Assembly (NCBI GenBank): GCA_031275145.1
Contig: JAISPE010000019.1
Span: forward strand, 1-5,666
Origin: Prevotellaceae bacterium
GTDB taxonomy: Bacteria > Bacteroidota > Bacteroidia > Bacteroidales > UBA932
Length of the DNA: 5,666 nt
Direction of reading: 5' to 3'
The position numbers and the translations under genes were made by a program. The notes beneath the pieces were generated by a model. It did no database searches, was not told where the DNA came from, and saw only the letters and a list, made by a program, of their open reading frames with translations. Shown here one piece after another: positions 1 through 5,666 of the stretch. Within the stretch, counting starts at the first letter, position 1. Every line of letters starts with the position of its first letter.

Positions 1-30
1 AAAAAAATCACCCCTTCACGGATGAAGGGG
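1..30 (-). terminator. Intrinsic (Rho-independent) terminator of the mutA-mutB-barrel unit
   Basis: On the minus strand an 8-base arm CCCCTTCA (30-23) pairs perfectly with TGAAGGGG (18-11) across a TCCG loop (22-19). It is followed by TGA and then seven T residues (7-1). A GC-rich stem plus a T tract is the classic intrinsic terminator. The TCCG loop belongs to the UNCG tetraloop class, which is unusually stable in RNA. The stem lies about 75 bases beyond the stop codon of the barrel gene. The plus strand has no T run after the stem, so the terminator should act only on leftward transcripts. The T tract reaches the window edge, so its full length is unknown. Confidence 0.9.
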
Positions 31-104
31 CGACCTCTTTGTATCTGCAAATCGTTTCCTCAACAACGTTGGGATAAAATCACATACAACCTAAAAACAT
101 TTTC

Positions 105-632
105 TCAGAACTTATAAGCGACGCCTATACTGAACAGAGAGATACTGCTTCCTATTTCCGCCATAAATGCGAAATCATTTGTAAACCGGTAACGGGCGCC
201 GATATAGAAATCATAGTCATATTCGCTTATAGCATGAATTCCGTTACCCGAGACAATATCGTAACCGAGAAACAGGCCGGCGTAAGTATCAAGTTTATCA
301 ATAAACTGATAATGAAATGCGCCTCTTGCGCCGAGTTTGGTAACAGAATATTTGTACGTGGCAATGTCAACATACTTCACGCCGGCAAAACCCAGTTCCG
401 CTCCTACGCCTATCGACGCTTTTCCATCTATCAGTCCGTCAACTATACCGTATTCACCGGTGAAAGATATTGGAGGAAAAGTATTCCTCCATCCGTTTCC
501 GGTGTATCTGGTATTTACAAATCCCAAACCCGCACTGACAACCTTGTCGCCTTTGGCAAACACTTTATCCTGTGCATAAGAGACCTGCGATAATGCGAAA
601 AACGCAATAATAAAAACAAAAAATTTATTCAT
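105..632 (-). CDS. Small outer-membrane beta-barrel protein, function unknown
   Basis: This encodes a 175-residue exported protein. Residues 1-20 form a signal peptide: MNK, a hydrophobic run rich in F, I, A and L, and a likely cleavage after SYA before Q21. The mature part alternates short polar turns with amphipathic, aromatic-rich segments: about 30-43, 54-64, 71-87, 94-110, 115-127, 138-151, 153-162 and 165-175. That fits a barrel of roughly eight strands. It ends in VAYKF, and a terminal phenylalanine is the usual beta-signal for BAM-dependent insertion. No catalytic motif is evident, so I name a fold and location only. I chose the ATG at 630-632; the TTG just before it would add one residue without improving the signal peptide. 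No clear Shine-Dalgarno sequence precedes it. It starts 26 bases after mutB with no terminator between, so it is probably co-transcribed. A porin-like, adhesion or lipid-modifying role is possible but unsupported. Confidence 0.88.
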   Translation of the reverse strand: MNKFFVFIIAFFALSQVSYAQDKVFAKGDKVVSAGLGFVNTRYTGNGWRNTFPPISFTGEYGIVDGLIDGKASIGVGAELGFAGVKYVDIATYKYSVTKLGARGAFHYQFIDKLDTYAGLFLGYDIVSGNGIHAISEYDYDFYIGARYRFTNDFAFMAEIGSSISLFSIGVAYKF

Positions 633-658
633 CAAAAATATTTAATAATTATAATTTA

Positions 659-2788
659 CTACTCTGCTAAAAGCAGTTCCAGTATTTTGACTGCGGCGGT
701 CGATACCGGACTGCCGGGTCCGAATATTGCCGAAGCGCCCGCATCGTAAAGGAATTTATAGTCCTGAGCCGGAATAACTCCGCCCACAATGACTAAAATA
801 TCCTCGCGACCGAGTTTTTTCAACTCGTCCAGAATCTGAGGGACAAGAGTTTTATGTCCGGCGGCAAGCGAGGATACACCCACGACATGCACATCGTTTT
901 CGACAGCCTGTTTTGCCGCTTCGGCAGGCGTCTGGAACAGGGGTCCCATATCGACGTCGAAACCTATGTCGGCATAACCTGTTGCCACAACTTTTGCTCC
1001 GCGGTCATGACCATCCTGACCTAACTTCGCAATCATAATACGCGGCTGACGCCCTTCCTTTTCAGCAAATTTGGCTGCCATACTGCGTGCTTTTTCAAAA
1101 TTCGAATCATTTTTCGATTCAGCTGAATATATTCCTGAGTTCATACGTATAACGGCTTGATAACGACCAACTATTTTTTCGCAGGCATCTGAAATTTCGC
1201 CTAAGGAAGCCCGTTTTTGAGCGGCGATAACCGCCAGCTCCAGCAGATTCCCCGATTTTGTTTCAACTGCCTTGGTTATAGCCGACAAAGCGGCCTGTAC
1301 TTCTTCTTCATTACGGTCTGCTCTCAACTGTTGCAGCCGTTTAATCTGGGCTTCGCGCACAGCGGTATTGTCCACATTGAGAATGTCGATGGGATCTTCC
1401 TTTTCGAGACGGTATTTGTTGATACCGATAATCGTATCCTGACCGGAATCGATACGCGCCTGTTTACGTGCGGCAGCCTCTTCGATACGGAGTTTCGGTA
1501 TACCCGTTTCGATAGCCTTTGCCATACCGCCGAGTTTCTCGATTTCGCAGATATGTTCCCAGCCGCGCTGAGCCAGAGCGTGAGTGAGGCTTTCGACATA
1601 ATACGAGCCAGCCCAGGGGTCGACCGAACGGCAGATATTTGTTTCTTCCTGCAAATATATCTGAGTGTTGCGGGCGATGCGGGCGGAGAAATCCGTAGGC
1701 AGGGCGATAGCCTCGTCCAGAGCGTTTGTGTGCAGCGACTGGGTGTGTCCCAGAGCCGCCGCCATTGCTTCGATACATGTACGGGCAACGTTGTTGAACG
1801 GGTCCTGCTCGGTCAAACTCCATCCGGAAGTCTGGGAGTGAGTACGCAGTGACATCGACTTCGGATTTTTGGGGTCGAACGTCTTTACAATCTTCGCCCA
1901 GAGCATGCGCGCCGCTCTCATCTTGGCAATCTCCATGAAATGATTCATGCCCACAGCCCAGAAAAACGAAAGACGCGGAGCAAATTCATCGACAGTCATA
2001 CCCGCATTTACTCCCGTACGCAGATATTCGAGACCGTCGGCAAGCGTATAAGCCATTTCGATGTCGCAGGTTGCGCCCGCTTCCTGCATGTGATATCCCG
2101 AAATGGATATGGAATTGAATTTCGGCATGTTTTTAGCGGTGTACGCAAAAATATCCCCGATTATACGCATCGAAAATTCGGGCGGATAGATGTATGTGTT
2201 ACGCACCATAAATTCCTTCAGGATGTCGTTCTGGATAGTTCCGCTCAGCTGTTCCAGAGTACAGCCCTGTTCCAGTCCCGCAACGATATAGAAAGCGAGA
2301 ACGGGCAATACCGCTCCGTTCATTGTCATCGACACCGACATTTTGTCCAACGGAATCTGATTGAAGAGAATCTTCATATCCTCGATGCTGCAAATAGAAA
2401 CGCCCGCCTTTCCGACGTCGCCGACAACACGCGGATGGTCGGCATCGTAACCGCGGTGCGTAGCAAGGTCGAAAGCTACGGAAAGTCCTTTCTGTCCTGC
2501 TGCCAGATTACGCCGATAGAAGGCGTTTGATTCTTCGGCGGTCGAAAATCCCGCGTACTGGCGTACCGTCCACGGGCGCATCACGTACATTGTGCTGTAC
2601 GGACCGCGCAGATATGGCGGCAATCCTGCCGCATAGTTCAGATGCTCCATTCCTTCAAGGTCTTCGGCGCTGTATATGCCTTTGACATGAATCTGTTCGG
2701 GAGTCATGAATCCCGACGCTGTCTGTCCGCAGCAAGCGGCTGCTTTGGCCGGGTTATCGAATGATATATTTGTAAATTTCGGTCTCAT
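659..2788 (-). CDS. mutB: Methylmalonyl-CoA mutase large (catalytic) subunit
   Basis: This 709-residue protein is the catalytic subunit of the adenosylcobalamin-dependent mutase (EC 5.4.99.2) that interconverts (R)-methylmalonyl-CoA and succinyl-CoA in the cytoplasm. The TIM-barrel substrate domain and linker cover about residues 30-560, and the B12-binding domain about 581-709. Residues equivalent to the well-studied Propionibacterium enzyme are present: Y78 in RQYAGF (Y89 there), R196 in VRNTYIYPP (R207), and Y232-H233 in GYHMQEAG (Y243-H244). The cobalamin motif is complete: K588, D592 and H594 in KLGQDGHDRG (H594 is the lower axial ligand), S639-x-L641, and G669-G670 in VGGVIP. Length is slightly below the 728 residues of the Propionibacterium protein and normal for the family. 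It starts 6 bases after mutA, with a purine-rich AAAAGAAA leader, so translational coupling is likely. It ends in tandem stops, TAG then TAA. In fermenting Bacteroidales the net direction is usually succinyl-CoA to methylmalonyl-CoA, for propionate production; that direction is inferred. Confidence 0.98.
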   Translation of the reverse strand: MRPKFTNISFDNPAKAAACCGQTASGFMTPEQIHVKGIYSAEDLEGMEHLNYAAGLPPYLRGPYSTMYVMRPWTVRQYAGFSTAEESNAFYRRNLAAGQKGLSVAFDLATHRGYDADHPRVVGDVGKAGVSICSIEDMKILFNQIPLDKMSVSMTMNGAVLPVLAFYIVAGLEQGCTLEQLSGTIQNDILKEFMVRNTYIYPPEFSMRIIGDIFAYTAKNMPKFNSISISGYHMQEAGATCDIEMAYTLADGLEYLRTGVNAGMTVDEFAPRLSFFWAVGMNHFMEIAKMRAARMLWAKIVKTFDPKNPKSMSLRTHSQTSGWSLTEQDPFNNVARTCIEAMAAALGHTQSLHTNALDEAIALPTDFSARIARNTQIYLQEETNICRSVDPWAGSYYVESLTHALAQRGWEHICEIEKLGGMAKAIETGIPKLRIEEAAARKQARIDSGQDTIIGINKYRLEKEDPIDILNVDNTAVREAQIKRLQQLRADRNEEEVQAALSAITKAVETKSGNLLELAVIAAQKRASLGEISDACEKIVGRYQAVIRMNSGIYSAESKNDSNFEKARSMAAKFAEKEGRQPRIMIAKLGQDGHDRGAKVVATGYADIGFDVDMGPLFQTPAEAAKQAVENDVHVVGVSSLAAGHKTLVPQILDELKKLGREDILVIVGGVIPAQDYKFLYDAGASAIFGPGSPVSTAAVKILELLLAE

Positions 2789-2794
2789 TTTCTT

Positions 2795-4663
2795 TTATTT
2801 AATACCTAATTCCTGTTGATAGTTTTTTAATGTTTCCAGAACATTTGACTTGATGCTAATGAAATGACTGATGCCTTTCGCTTCCAGATCCGGCTTGCAT
2901 GCAGGATCTCCGGCGACTACGACAATGGCGCGTCCCGCTATTTTTTCGTTGATTACGGGGACAGCCTCAGCGTATTCGTCGTCCGAACTGCAGGCAACGA
3001 CTATGTTTGCTCCTGCTTTCAAGGCAGCTTCCACGCCTTCGCCGATGTTGGCGAAACGGTTGTTGTCCCGTACGTCGAAGCCTGCAACGGCAAAGAAGTT
3101 GCACGAGAACTGCGCTCTCGCTCTGCACATCGACAGGTTTCCGAAAGTCAGCATGAAAGCAACGGGAATGTTGCCGTGCTTTTCGGTTTTCATCCTTAAT
3201 TTCTCGAACGCTTCCGCTCCGCGGTACGGTTTGAGCGGCTCGACGATTTTCCCGCTTTCGTGCCTGTCGCCGCAGCAACAGCATGAGGAGGCGGTCTGTT
3301 CTTCGAGGATTTTTTTATCTAACTTTTCGGTGAAATTGGGATACTGGTTCGTTCCGAGCAGCGTATCGCGACGGGTGGCGATATTCAAATCTTTTTTCTG
3401 TGTCGTAGCCTTGACAAGTCCCTGTATAAAACCTTCTTTCAGGGCGGCAATATATCCGCCTTTTTCTTCGGTTTCGACAAACAGTTTCCATGCTTCTCCG
3501 GCTATGGACGCTGTCAGGGTTTCGATGTAGTACGAGCCGGCAGAGGGATCGGTAACACGGTCTAAATACGCTTCTTCCTTGAGCAGGAGTTGCGTGTTGC
3601 GCGCTATGCGCGTCGAAAATTCGTCTCCGGGAGCGTAAGGAGTGTTGAACGGTGTAACTTCGAGCGAATCAACGCCTGCCAGCGCTGCCGACATTGCTTC
3701 CGTCGTTCCTCTCAGCATGTTTACATACGGGTCGTAAACTGTCTGATTCCATTCGGATGTTACGGCATGTATTTTAATTCCTGCGGCGCAGTCCGAGCCT
3801 CCGTAATTCTTGACAACTTGCGACCACAGTAAACGCGCCGCCCTGAATTTTGCTATTTCCATGAAATAGTTGGGTCCGACGGCGAAAGTAAACCTCATGC
3901 GCGGGGCGATTTCATCGACATTCAATCCCAAATCGGTCAGCTGCGAAAGATACTCGCTGCCCATCGACAAACCAAATGCAAGTTCCTGAACTGTTGTCGA
4001 ACCGGCATTGTGATATATATAAGGACTGACTCCGATTACGCGGTATTTCGGAAGCGCTTTACCGGTTTCTATCAGCGCTTTTGCGGTTGTGAAAGCGCTT
4101 TCGTCACAGAAATTGCCTTCGAGGGTCAACCGTCGCAGAGGATCGTAATCGACAGCGCCTTCGATTTCGCCGGCGTCCCAGTGTTCGGATTTGACTTTCG
4201 CGATAACCTGCTGAAGGGTTTTCAATGCACCTTTGCAGCAGGGTCTGAAATTGGTGTCGATACACGGGAATGCAATGTCTTTGGTCAGGATGTTGAAATC
4301 TTCATCCGACAGTCCCTCGCCTCTAATCCGGTAGCTTATGGAATTGACGCCTTTCATCAGGATAGACAGGATCAAACTGTTATCCACCGAAACGCCCCTG
4401 CTGTCGGGCTCGATTGTCTGGGATACTTTCCAGTTATTATCGCGCCGTACGCCCCTGATATACGGAAATACTCCCGGAGCATACTTTAAATGCTGCAAAT
4501 TTTCGAGGTTTGCAGCGCTGTAAAACGGACGAACATTGAATCCTTCCGGCGTTTTCCATACTAATTTCCTGTCATAGTCGGCGCCTTTCAAATCTTTAAT
4601 TATTACCTCGTCCCACTGTTCAACCGTTATAGGTGGAAATTCGGTAAACAAATTTTGAGCCAT
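2795..4663 (-). CDS. mutA: Methylmalonyl-CoA mutase small (non-catalytic) subunit
   Basis: This 622-residue protein is the structural partner of MutB in the heterodimeric mutase. It has the same layout: a degenerate TIM barrel (about residues 40-400, with family segments such as FAVGPNYFMEIAKFRAARLLW around 260-280 and TRIARNTQLLLKEE around 351-364), a linker, and a B12-domain-like fold at about 497-620. Where MutB has GYHMQEAG, this protein has SPYIYHNAGSTT. Where MutB has DGHDRG, it has GNLSMCRARA, so the cobalamin-ligand histidine is missing, as expected for this subunit. Length is normal for the family. An odd feature is the run of four cysteines at residues 461-464 (SSCCCCGD) in the linker, with further cysteines at 134, 142 and 143. 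The ATG at 4661-4663 gives the family-typical N-terminus (LFTEFPPITVEQWDE), and a weak AGAAG lies 9 bases upstream (4677-4673). It is first in the unit, and its TAA is 6 bases from the mutB start. Confidence 0.97.
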   Translation of the reverse strand: MAQNLFTEFPPITVEQWDEVIIKDLKGADYDRKLVWKTPEGFNVRPFYSAANLENLQHLKYAPGVFPYIRGVRRDNNWKVSQTIEPDSRGVSVDNSLILSILMKGVNSISYRIRGEGLSDEDFNILTKDIAFPCIDTNFRPCCKGALKTLQQVIAKVKSEHWDAGEIEGAVDYDPLRRLTLEGNFCDESAFTTAKALIETGKALPKYRVIGVSPYIYHNAGSTTVQELAFGLSMGSEYLSQLTDLGLNVDEIAPRMRFTFAVGPNYFMEIAKFRAARLLWSQVVKNYGGSDCAAGIKIHAVTSEWNQTVYDPYVNMLRGTTEAMSAALAGVDSLEVTPFNTPYAPGDEFSTRIARNTQLLLKEEAYLDRVTDPSAGSYYIETLTASIAGEAWKLFVETEEKGGYIAALKEGFIQGLVKATTQKKDLNIATRRDTLLGTNQYPNFTEKLDKKILEEQTASSCCCCGDRHESGKIVEPLKPYRGAEAFEKLRMKTEKHGNIPVAFMLTFGNLSMCRARAQFSCNFFAVAGFDVRDNNRFANIGEGVEAALKAGANIVVACSSDDEYAEAVPVINEKIAGRAIVVVAGDPACKPDLEAKGISHFISIKSNVLETLKNYQQELGIK

Positions 4664-4690
4664 ATTTAAAAACTTCTATTTTTATACAAT

Positions 4691-4704
4691 TTTGCGGGCG
4701 CAAA
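4691..4704. promoter_or_regulatory. Short inverted repeat over the mutA promoter (candidate operator)
   Basis: TTTGCG (4691-4696) and CGCAAA (4699-4704) are perfect inverted arms separated by GG. The element overlaps the -7 box and covers the predicted transcription start of mutA. A dimeric regulator bound here would block the polymerase, but arms this short can arise by chance, and part of the symmetry comes from the TTTG of the promoter box itself. Confidence 0.3.
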
Positions 4705-4708
4705 GGTA
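4701..4708 (-). promoter_or_regulatory. Predicted mutA promoter, -7 box
   Basis: Read on the minus strand this is TACCTTTG, an exact match to the Bacteroidota -7 consensus TAnnTTTG. It ends 37 bases before the mutA ATG, predicting a start of transcription near 4694 and a leader of about 30 bases. The -33 element is poor: the best candidate is TGATTTT (4733-4727), about 18 bases upstream of the box, instead of TTTG. The match sits in the right place ahead of an operon, which is why I trust it despite the weak upstream box. Confidence 0.7.
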
Positions 4709-4797
4709 AACTTTTTAATTAAAATTAAAAATCACAGGAGTATGCGAAAATACGAGAAAAATTGACTATATCTTTTTTTGAGGCTGAAAACTTTATT

Positions 4798-4832
4798 ATC
4801 AATAGTGCATGGCAACACACTACGTTATTGAT
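4798..4832. repeat. Inverted repeat / potential stem-loop, intergenic
   Basis: ATCAATA (4798-4804) pairs with TATTGAT (4826-4832), 7 of 7. The stem can continue inward with GTG (4805-4807) and CAC (4818-4820), leaving a five-base bulge on one side and a ten-base loop. It lies 15 bases from the second, longer inverted repeat, so the two could be parts of one structured element. The sequence shows the symmetry only; no function is known. Confidence 0.5.
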
Positions 4833-4847
4833 TATTAGACTTTGGCT

Positions 4848-4902
4848 TCGTCGATTTAACAATTCAAACCTTTTGTACCTTAATACCTTATTAAATCGGC
4901 GA
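4848..4902. repeat. 12-bp inverted repeat with 31-base loop, intergenic
   Basis: TCGTCGATTTAA (4848-4859) pairs with TTAAATCGGCGA (4891-4902) over 12 positions. Eleven are Watson-Crick and one is a T-G wobble (4851 with 4899), which would be a G-U pair in RNA transcribed from the plus strand. The 31-base loop contains a tandem TACCTTA (4876-4882 and 4884-4890, period 8). No T run follows either arm, so it is not an intrinsic terminator. It could be a folded RNA, a dispersed repeat unit, or a paired protein-binding site. Confidence 0.6.
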
Positions 4903-4958
4903 CATTCCCGCGCAGATGGAAATTCCATTCAAAAATAGAACGATGTTTTTCGGAATAA

Positions 4959-4970
4959 ATATACGTATAT
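4959..4970. repeat. Perfect 12-bp palindrome ATATACGTATAT
   Basis: ATATAC is followed directly by its reverse complement GTATAT. It lies near the middle of the divergent intergenic region, far from both predicted promoter boxes. In DNA this AT-rich a palindrome can arise by chance, so a regulator site is only a possibility. Confidence 0.3.
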
Positions 4971-5120
4971 CAACAAAATATGAAAACAGCATAAAATTAC
5001 AGATAAATATGACACGATAGAATTTCGCTATAAAATTTTTCCCCAAAATGTTCCATATAATAACAATAATGTAGGGAAATAAGGAGTTCTTAGAGATTTC
5101 CTAATGTATATATAATAAAG

Positions 5121-5184
5121 TGTCGTCCCTACAGGACTTTTCCTGCGTCCTTTGCGCAACGCTTTGCGTTCTTCGCGGTAAAAA
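5121..5184. repeat. Repeat-like GC-richer patch in the intergenic region
   Basis: Inside AT-rich DNA this patch stands out in base composition. It begins with GTCC-CTACA-GGAC (5125-5137), then CAGGA-CTTT-TCCTG (5132-5145), two overlapping and mutually exclusive small hairpins. It then has three related octamers, CCTTTGCG (5149-5156), GCTTTGCG (5161-5168) and TCTTCGCG (5170-5177), ending in GGTAAAA. CGCAA and TTGCG (5155-5159 and 5164-5168) can also pair. The two halves resemble, from memory, dispersed noncoding sequences of the types GTCCCTACRGGAC and CTTTGCGTTCTTCGCGG found between genes in Bacteroidota and other bacteria. That resemblance is recollection, not a search result. Confidence 0.45.
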
Positions 5185-5285
5185 CAATGATTTTGTCGGC
5201 TTCGTGATTGAGATAAATCATTTTTATATAGCTTATAGAACAGGAATATACCGTTAAATGAATTATTTGTTATAATTTTTATTAC

Positions 5286-5293
5286 TAATTTTG
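5286..5293 (+). promoter_or_regulatory. Predicted promoter -7 box of the helix-hairpin-helix gene
   Basis: TAATTTTG is an exact match to the Bacteroidota -7 consensus TAnnTTTG and ends 17 bases before the ATG at 5311. A TTTG at 5266-5269 could be the -33 element, although the 16-base gap is a little shorter than usual. The predicted transcript would have a very short leader of about 10 bases. The surrounding DNA is AT-rich, so chance matches are possible. Confidence 0.55.
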
Positions 5294-5310
5294 TGACATT
5301 TAAGAACGAA

Positions 5311-5666
5311 ATGCGTATTCTGTGGACATTAATATTTCTGGTTTTATTCCTGCCTTCTGGCCATACTCAGGATAAAGATTTATCGGCGCTGATTTCCGAC
5401 ATGGCGGAGAGCGTTGCCGATAAAGCTGAAGCTGAAGATGAAATAACGGGAATGGAACAGCTTGTGGAACATTATACTTATCTTGCCGAAAATCCCTTGA
5501 ACATTAACAGTTCTACGGCAGAAGAGCTGTCTCAGTTGATGGTCCTTACGGATTTTCAGATTTTTAGCATAACCGAGTACATAAAAGAGTATGGAGCGCT
5601 GATGAGTGTTCACGAACTGTTGCTTGTTCCGGGATTCGACGAAGAAACCGTATCGCGCATAAGTCC
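5311..5666 (+). CDS. Exported helix-hairpin-helix (ComEA-like) protein, N-terminal part
   Basis: The frame is open from this ATG to the window edge (118 codons plus two bases), so only the N-terminus is visible. Residues 1-19 look like a signal peptide: MRILW, a run rich in L, I, F and V, then PSGHT, with cleavage probably just before Q20 or D21. Residues 22-60 are acidic and probably helical. Residues 63-118 match a helix-hairpin-helix of the ComEA type: LNINSSTAEELSQL, then ITEYIKEYGALMSVHELLLVPGF, the pattern of N-N-ST-EEL, a hydrophobic helix, and a G-x-x-x-S-x-x-E-L second half. Such motifs often bind DNA backbone non-specifically. Many Bacteroidota carry long exported proteins that start this way, typically several hundred residues, with function not established. 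The start is supported by the signal peptide and an upstream promoter box. It is divergent from mutA and probably unrelated to it. Confidence 0.85.
   Translation, partial: MRILWTLIFLVLFLPSGHTQDKDLSALISDMAESVADKAEAEDEITGMEQLVEHYTYLAENPLNINSSTAEELSQLMVLTDFQIFSITEYIKEYGALMSVHELLLVPGFDEETVSRIS

Larger units (their letters stand above)
4664..5310. other. Divergent intergenic region without a convincing gene
   Basis: These 647 bases separate leftward mutA from the rightward helix-hairpin-helix gene. They are clearly more AT-rich than the flanking genes and full of stops in all frames. The longest open frame (4725-4928, minus, 67 codons) overlaps the mutA promoter region and two inverted repeats. 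It has no recognisable domain or ribosome site, so I do not call it. Reading from mutA outward, I see a promoter box with an overlapping inverted repeat (4691-4708), two larger inverted repeats (4798-4832 and 4848-4902), a 12-bp palindrome (4959-4970), a GC-richer repeat-like patch (5121-5184), and a second promoter box (5286-5293). No tRNA or known riboswitch was recognised; in particular I saw no cobalamin-riboswitch B12-box near mutA. The stretch 4971-5120 is plain AT-rich sequence in which I see nothing specific. Confidence 0.8.

Noticed and set aside
64..71. Palindrome CAACGTTG between the barrel gene and the terminator
   Set aside because: An 8-bp palindrome in a 3' untranslated stretch is expected by chance, and no second copy or flanking symmetry was seen.
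633..640. TATTTTTG on the minus strand just before the barrel gene, an exact TAnnTTTG match
   Set aside because: It touches the ATG directly, so a transcript from it would start at or inside the start codon. In AT-rich DNA the match is probably chance, and operon read-through from mutB is more likely.
1217..1852. A 211-codon open frame on the plus strand, antisense to mutB
   Set aside because: It lies wholly inside the highly conserved mutB gene, its product matches no family I know, and it has no leader or ribosome site. Its openness is a by-product of mutB codon use.
1940..2530. A 196-codon open frame on the plus strand, antisense to mutB
   Set aside because: It is a shadow of mutB on the opposite strand, with unusual H and R content and no domain or upstream signals.
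2871..3530. A 219-codon open frame on the plus strand, antisense to mutA
   Set aside because: It is fully covered by mutA, which has a clear family match. The translated product is low-complexity (rich in S, A and P) with no recognisable domain or promoter.
4664..4800. Possible cobalamin riboswitch upstream of the B12-dependent mutase genes
   Set aside because: The predicted leader is only about 30 bases, and I could not find a B12-box or the multi-stem layout such a riboswitch needs.
4725..4928. A 67-codon open frame on the minus strand upstream of mutA
   Set aside because: It has no ribosome site, no domain and an erratic composition, and it overlaps two inverted repeats and the upstream edge of the mutA promoter. 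It is better explained as noncoding repeat-like DNA.
5380..5613. A 77-codon open frame on the minus strand near the right edge
   Set aside because: It is antisense to the plus-strand gene that starts at 5311, which has a signal peptide, a recognisable helix-hairpin-helix and a promoter box.

Overview
The window looks like chromosomal DNA from a member of the Bacteroidales or a near relative in the Bacteroidota. Three things point there: a methylmalonyl-CoA mutase made of two separately encoded subunits, promoter boxes that fit the Bacteroidota -7 consensus TAnnTTTG, and AT-rich leaders with little or no Shine-Dalgarno sequence. The lineage is inferred from these features, not from a database match.

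Most of the window (positions 105-4663, minus strand) is one apparent transcription unit: mutA (small subunit), mutB (large, catalytic subunit), then a small outer-membrane beta-barrel gene. The gaps are 6 and 26 bases. The unit begins at a TACCTTTG box (4701-4708) about 37 bases before mutA. It ends at a strong intrinsic terminator (1-30), an 8-bp GC-rich stem followed on the minus strand by seven T residues. MutA and MutB form the adenosylcobalamin-dependent heterodimer that interconverts succinyl-CoA and (R)-methylmalonyl-CoA. In fermentative Bacteroidales this is normally a step in making propionate from succinate. MutB keeps the substrate and cobalamin residues; MutA lacks them, as expected for the non-catalytic subunit. 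The barrel gene in third place has no obvious link to this chemistry.

Positions 4664-5310 (647 bases) hold no convincing gene. This AT-rich divergent region contains the mutA promoter with an overlapping short inverted repeat, two longer inverted repeats (4798-4832 and 4848-4902), a 12-bp palindrome (4959-4970), a GC-richer patch that resembles dispersed intergenic repeats (5121-5184), and a promoter box for the next gene.

At the right edge (5311-5666, plus strand) a gene runs off the window. It encodes a signal peptide followed by a ComEA-like helix-hairpin-helix region, a type of exported protein common in Bacteroidota.

I found no phage, transposase, CRISPR array, rRNA, tRNA or recognisable defence system. 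The metabolic core is ordinary. The points most worth a second look are the barrel gene placed behind mutAB, the structured intergenic region, and a run of four cysteines in the MutA linker.
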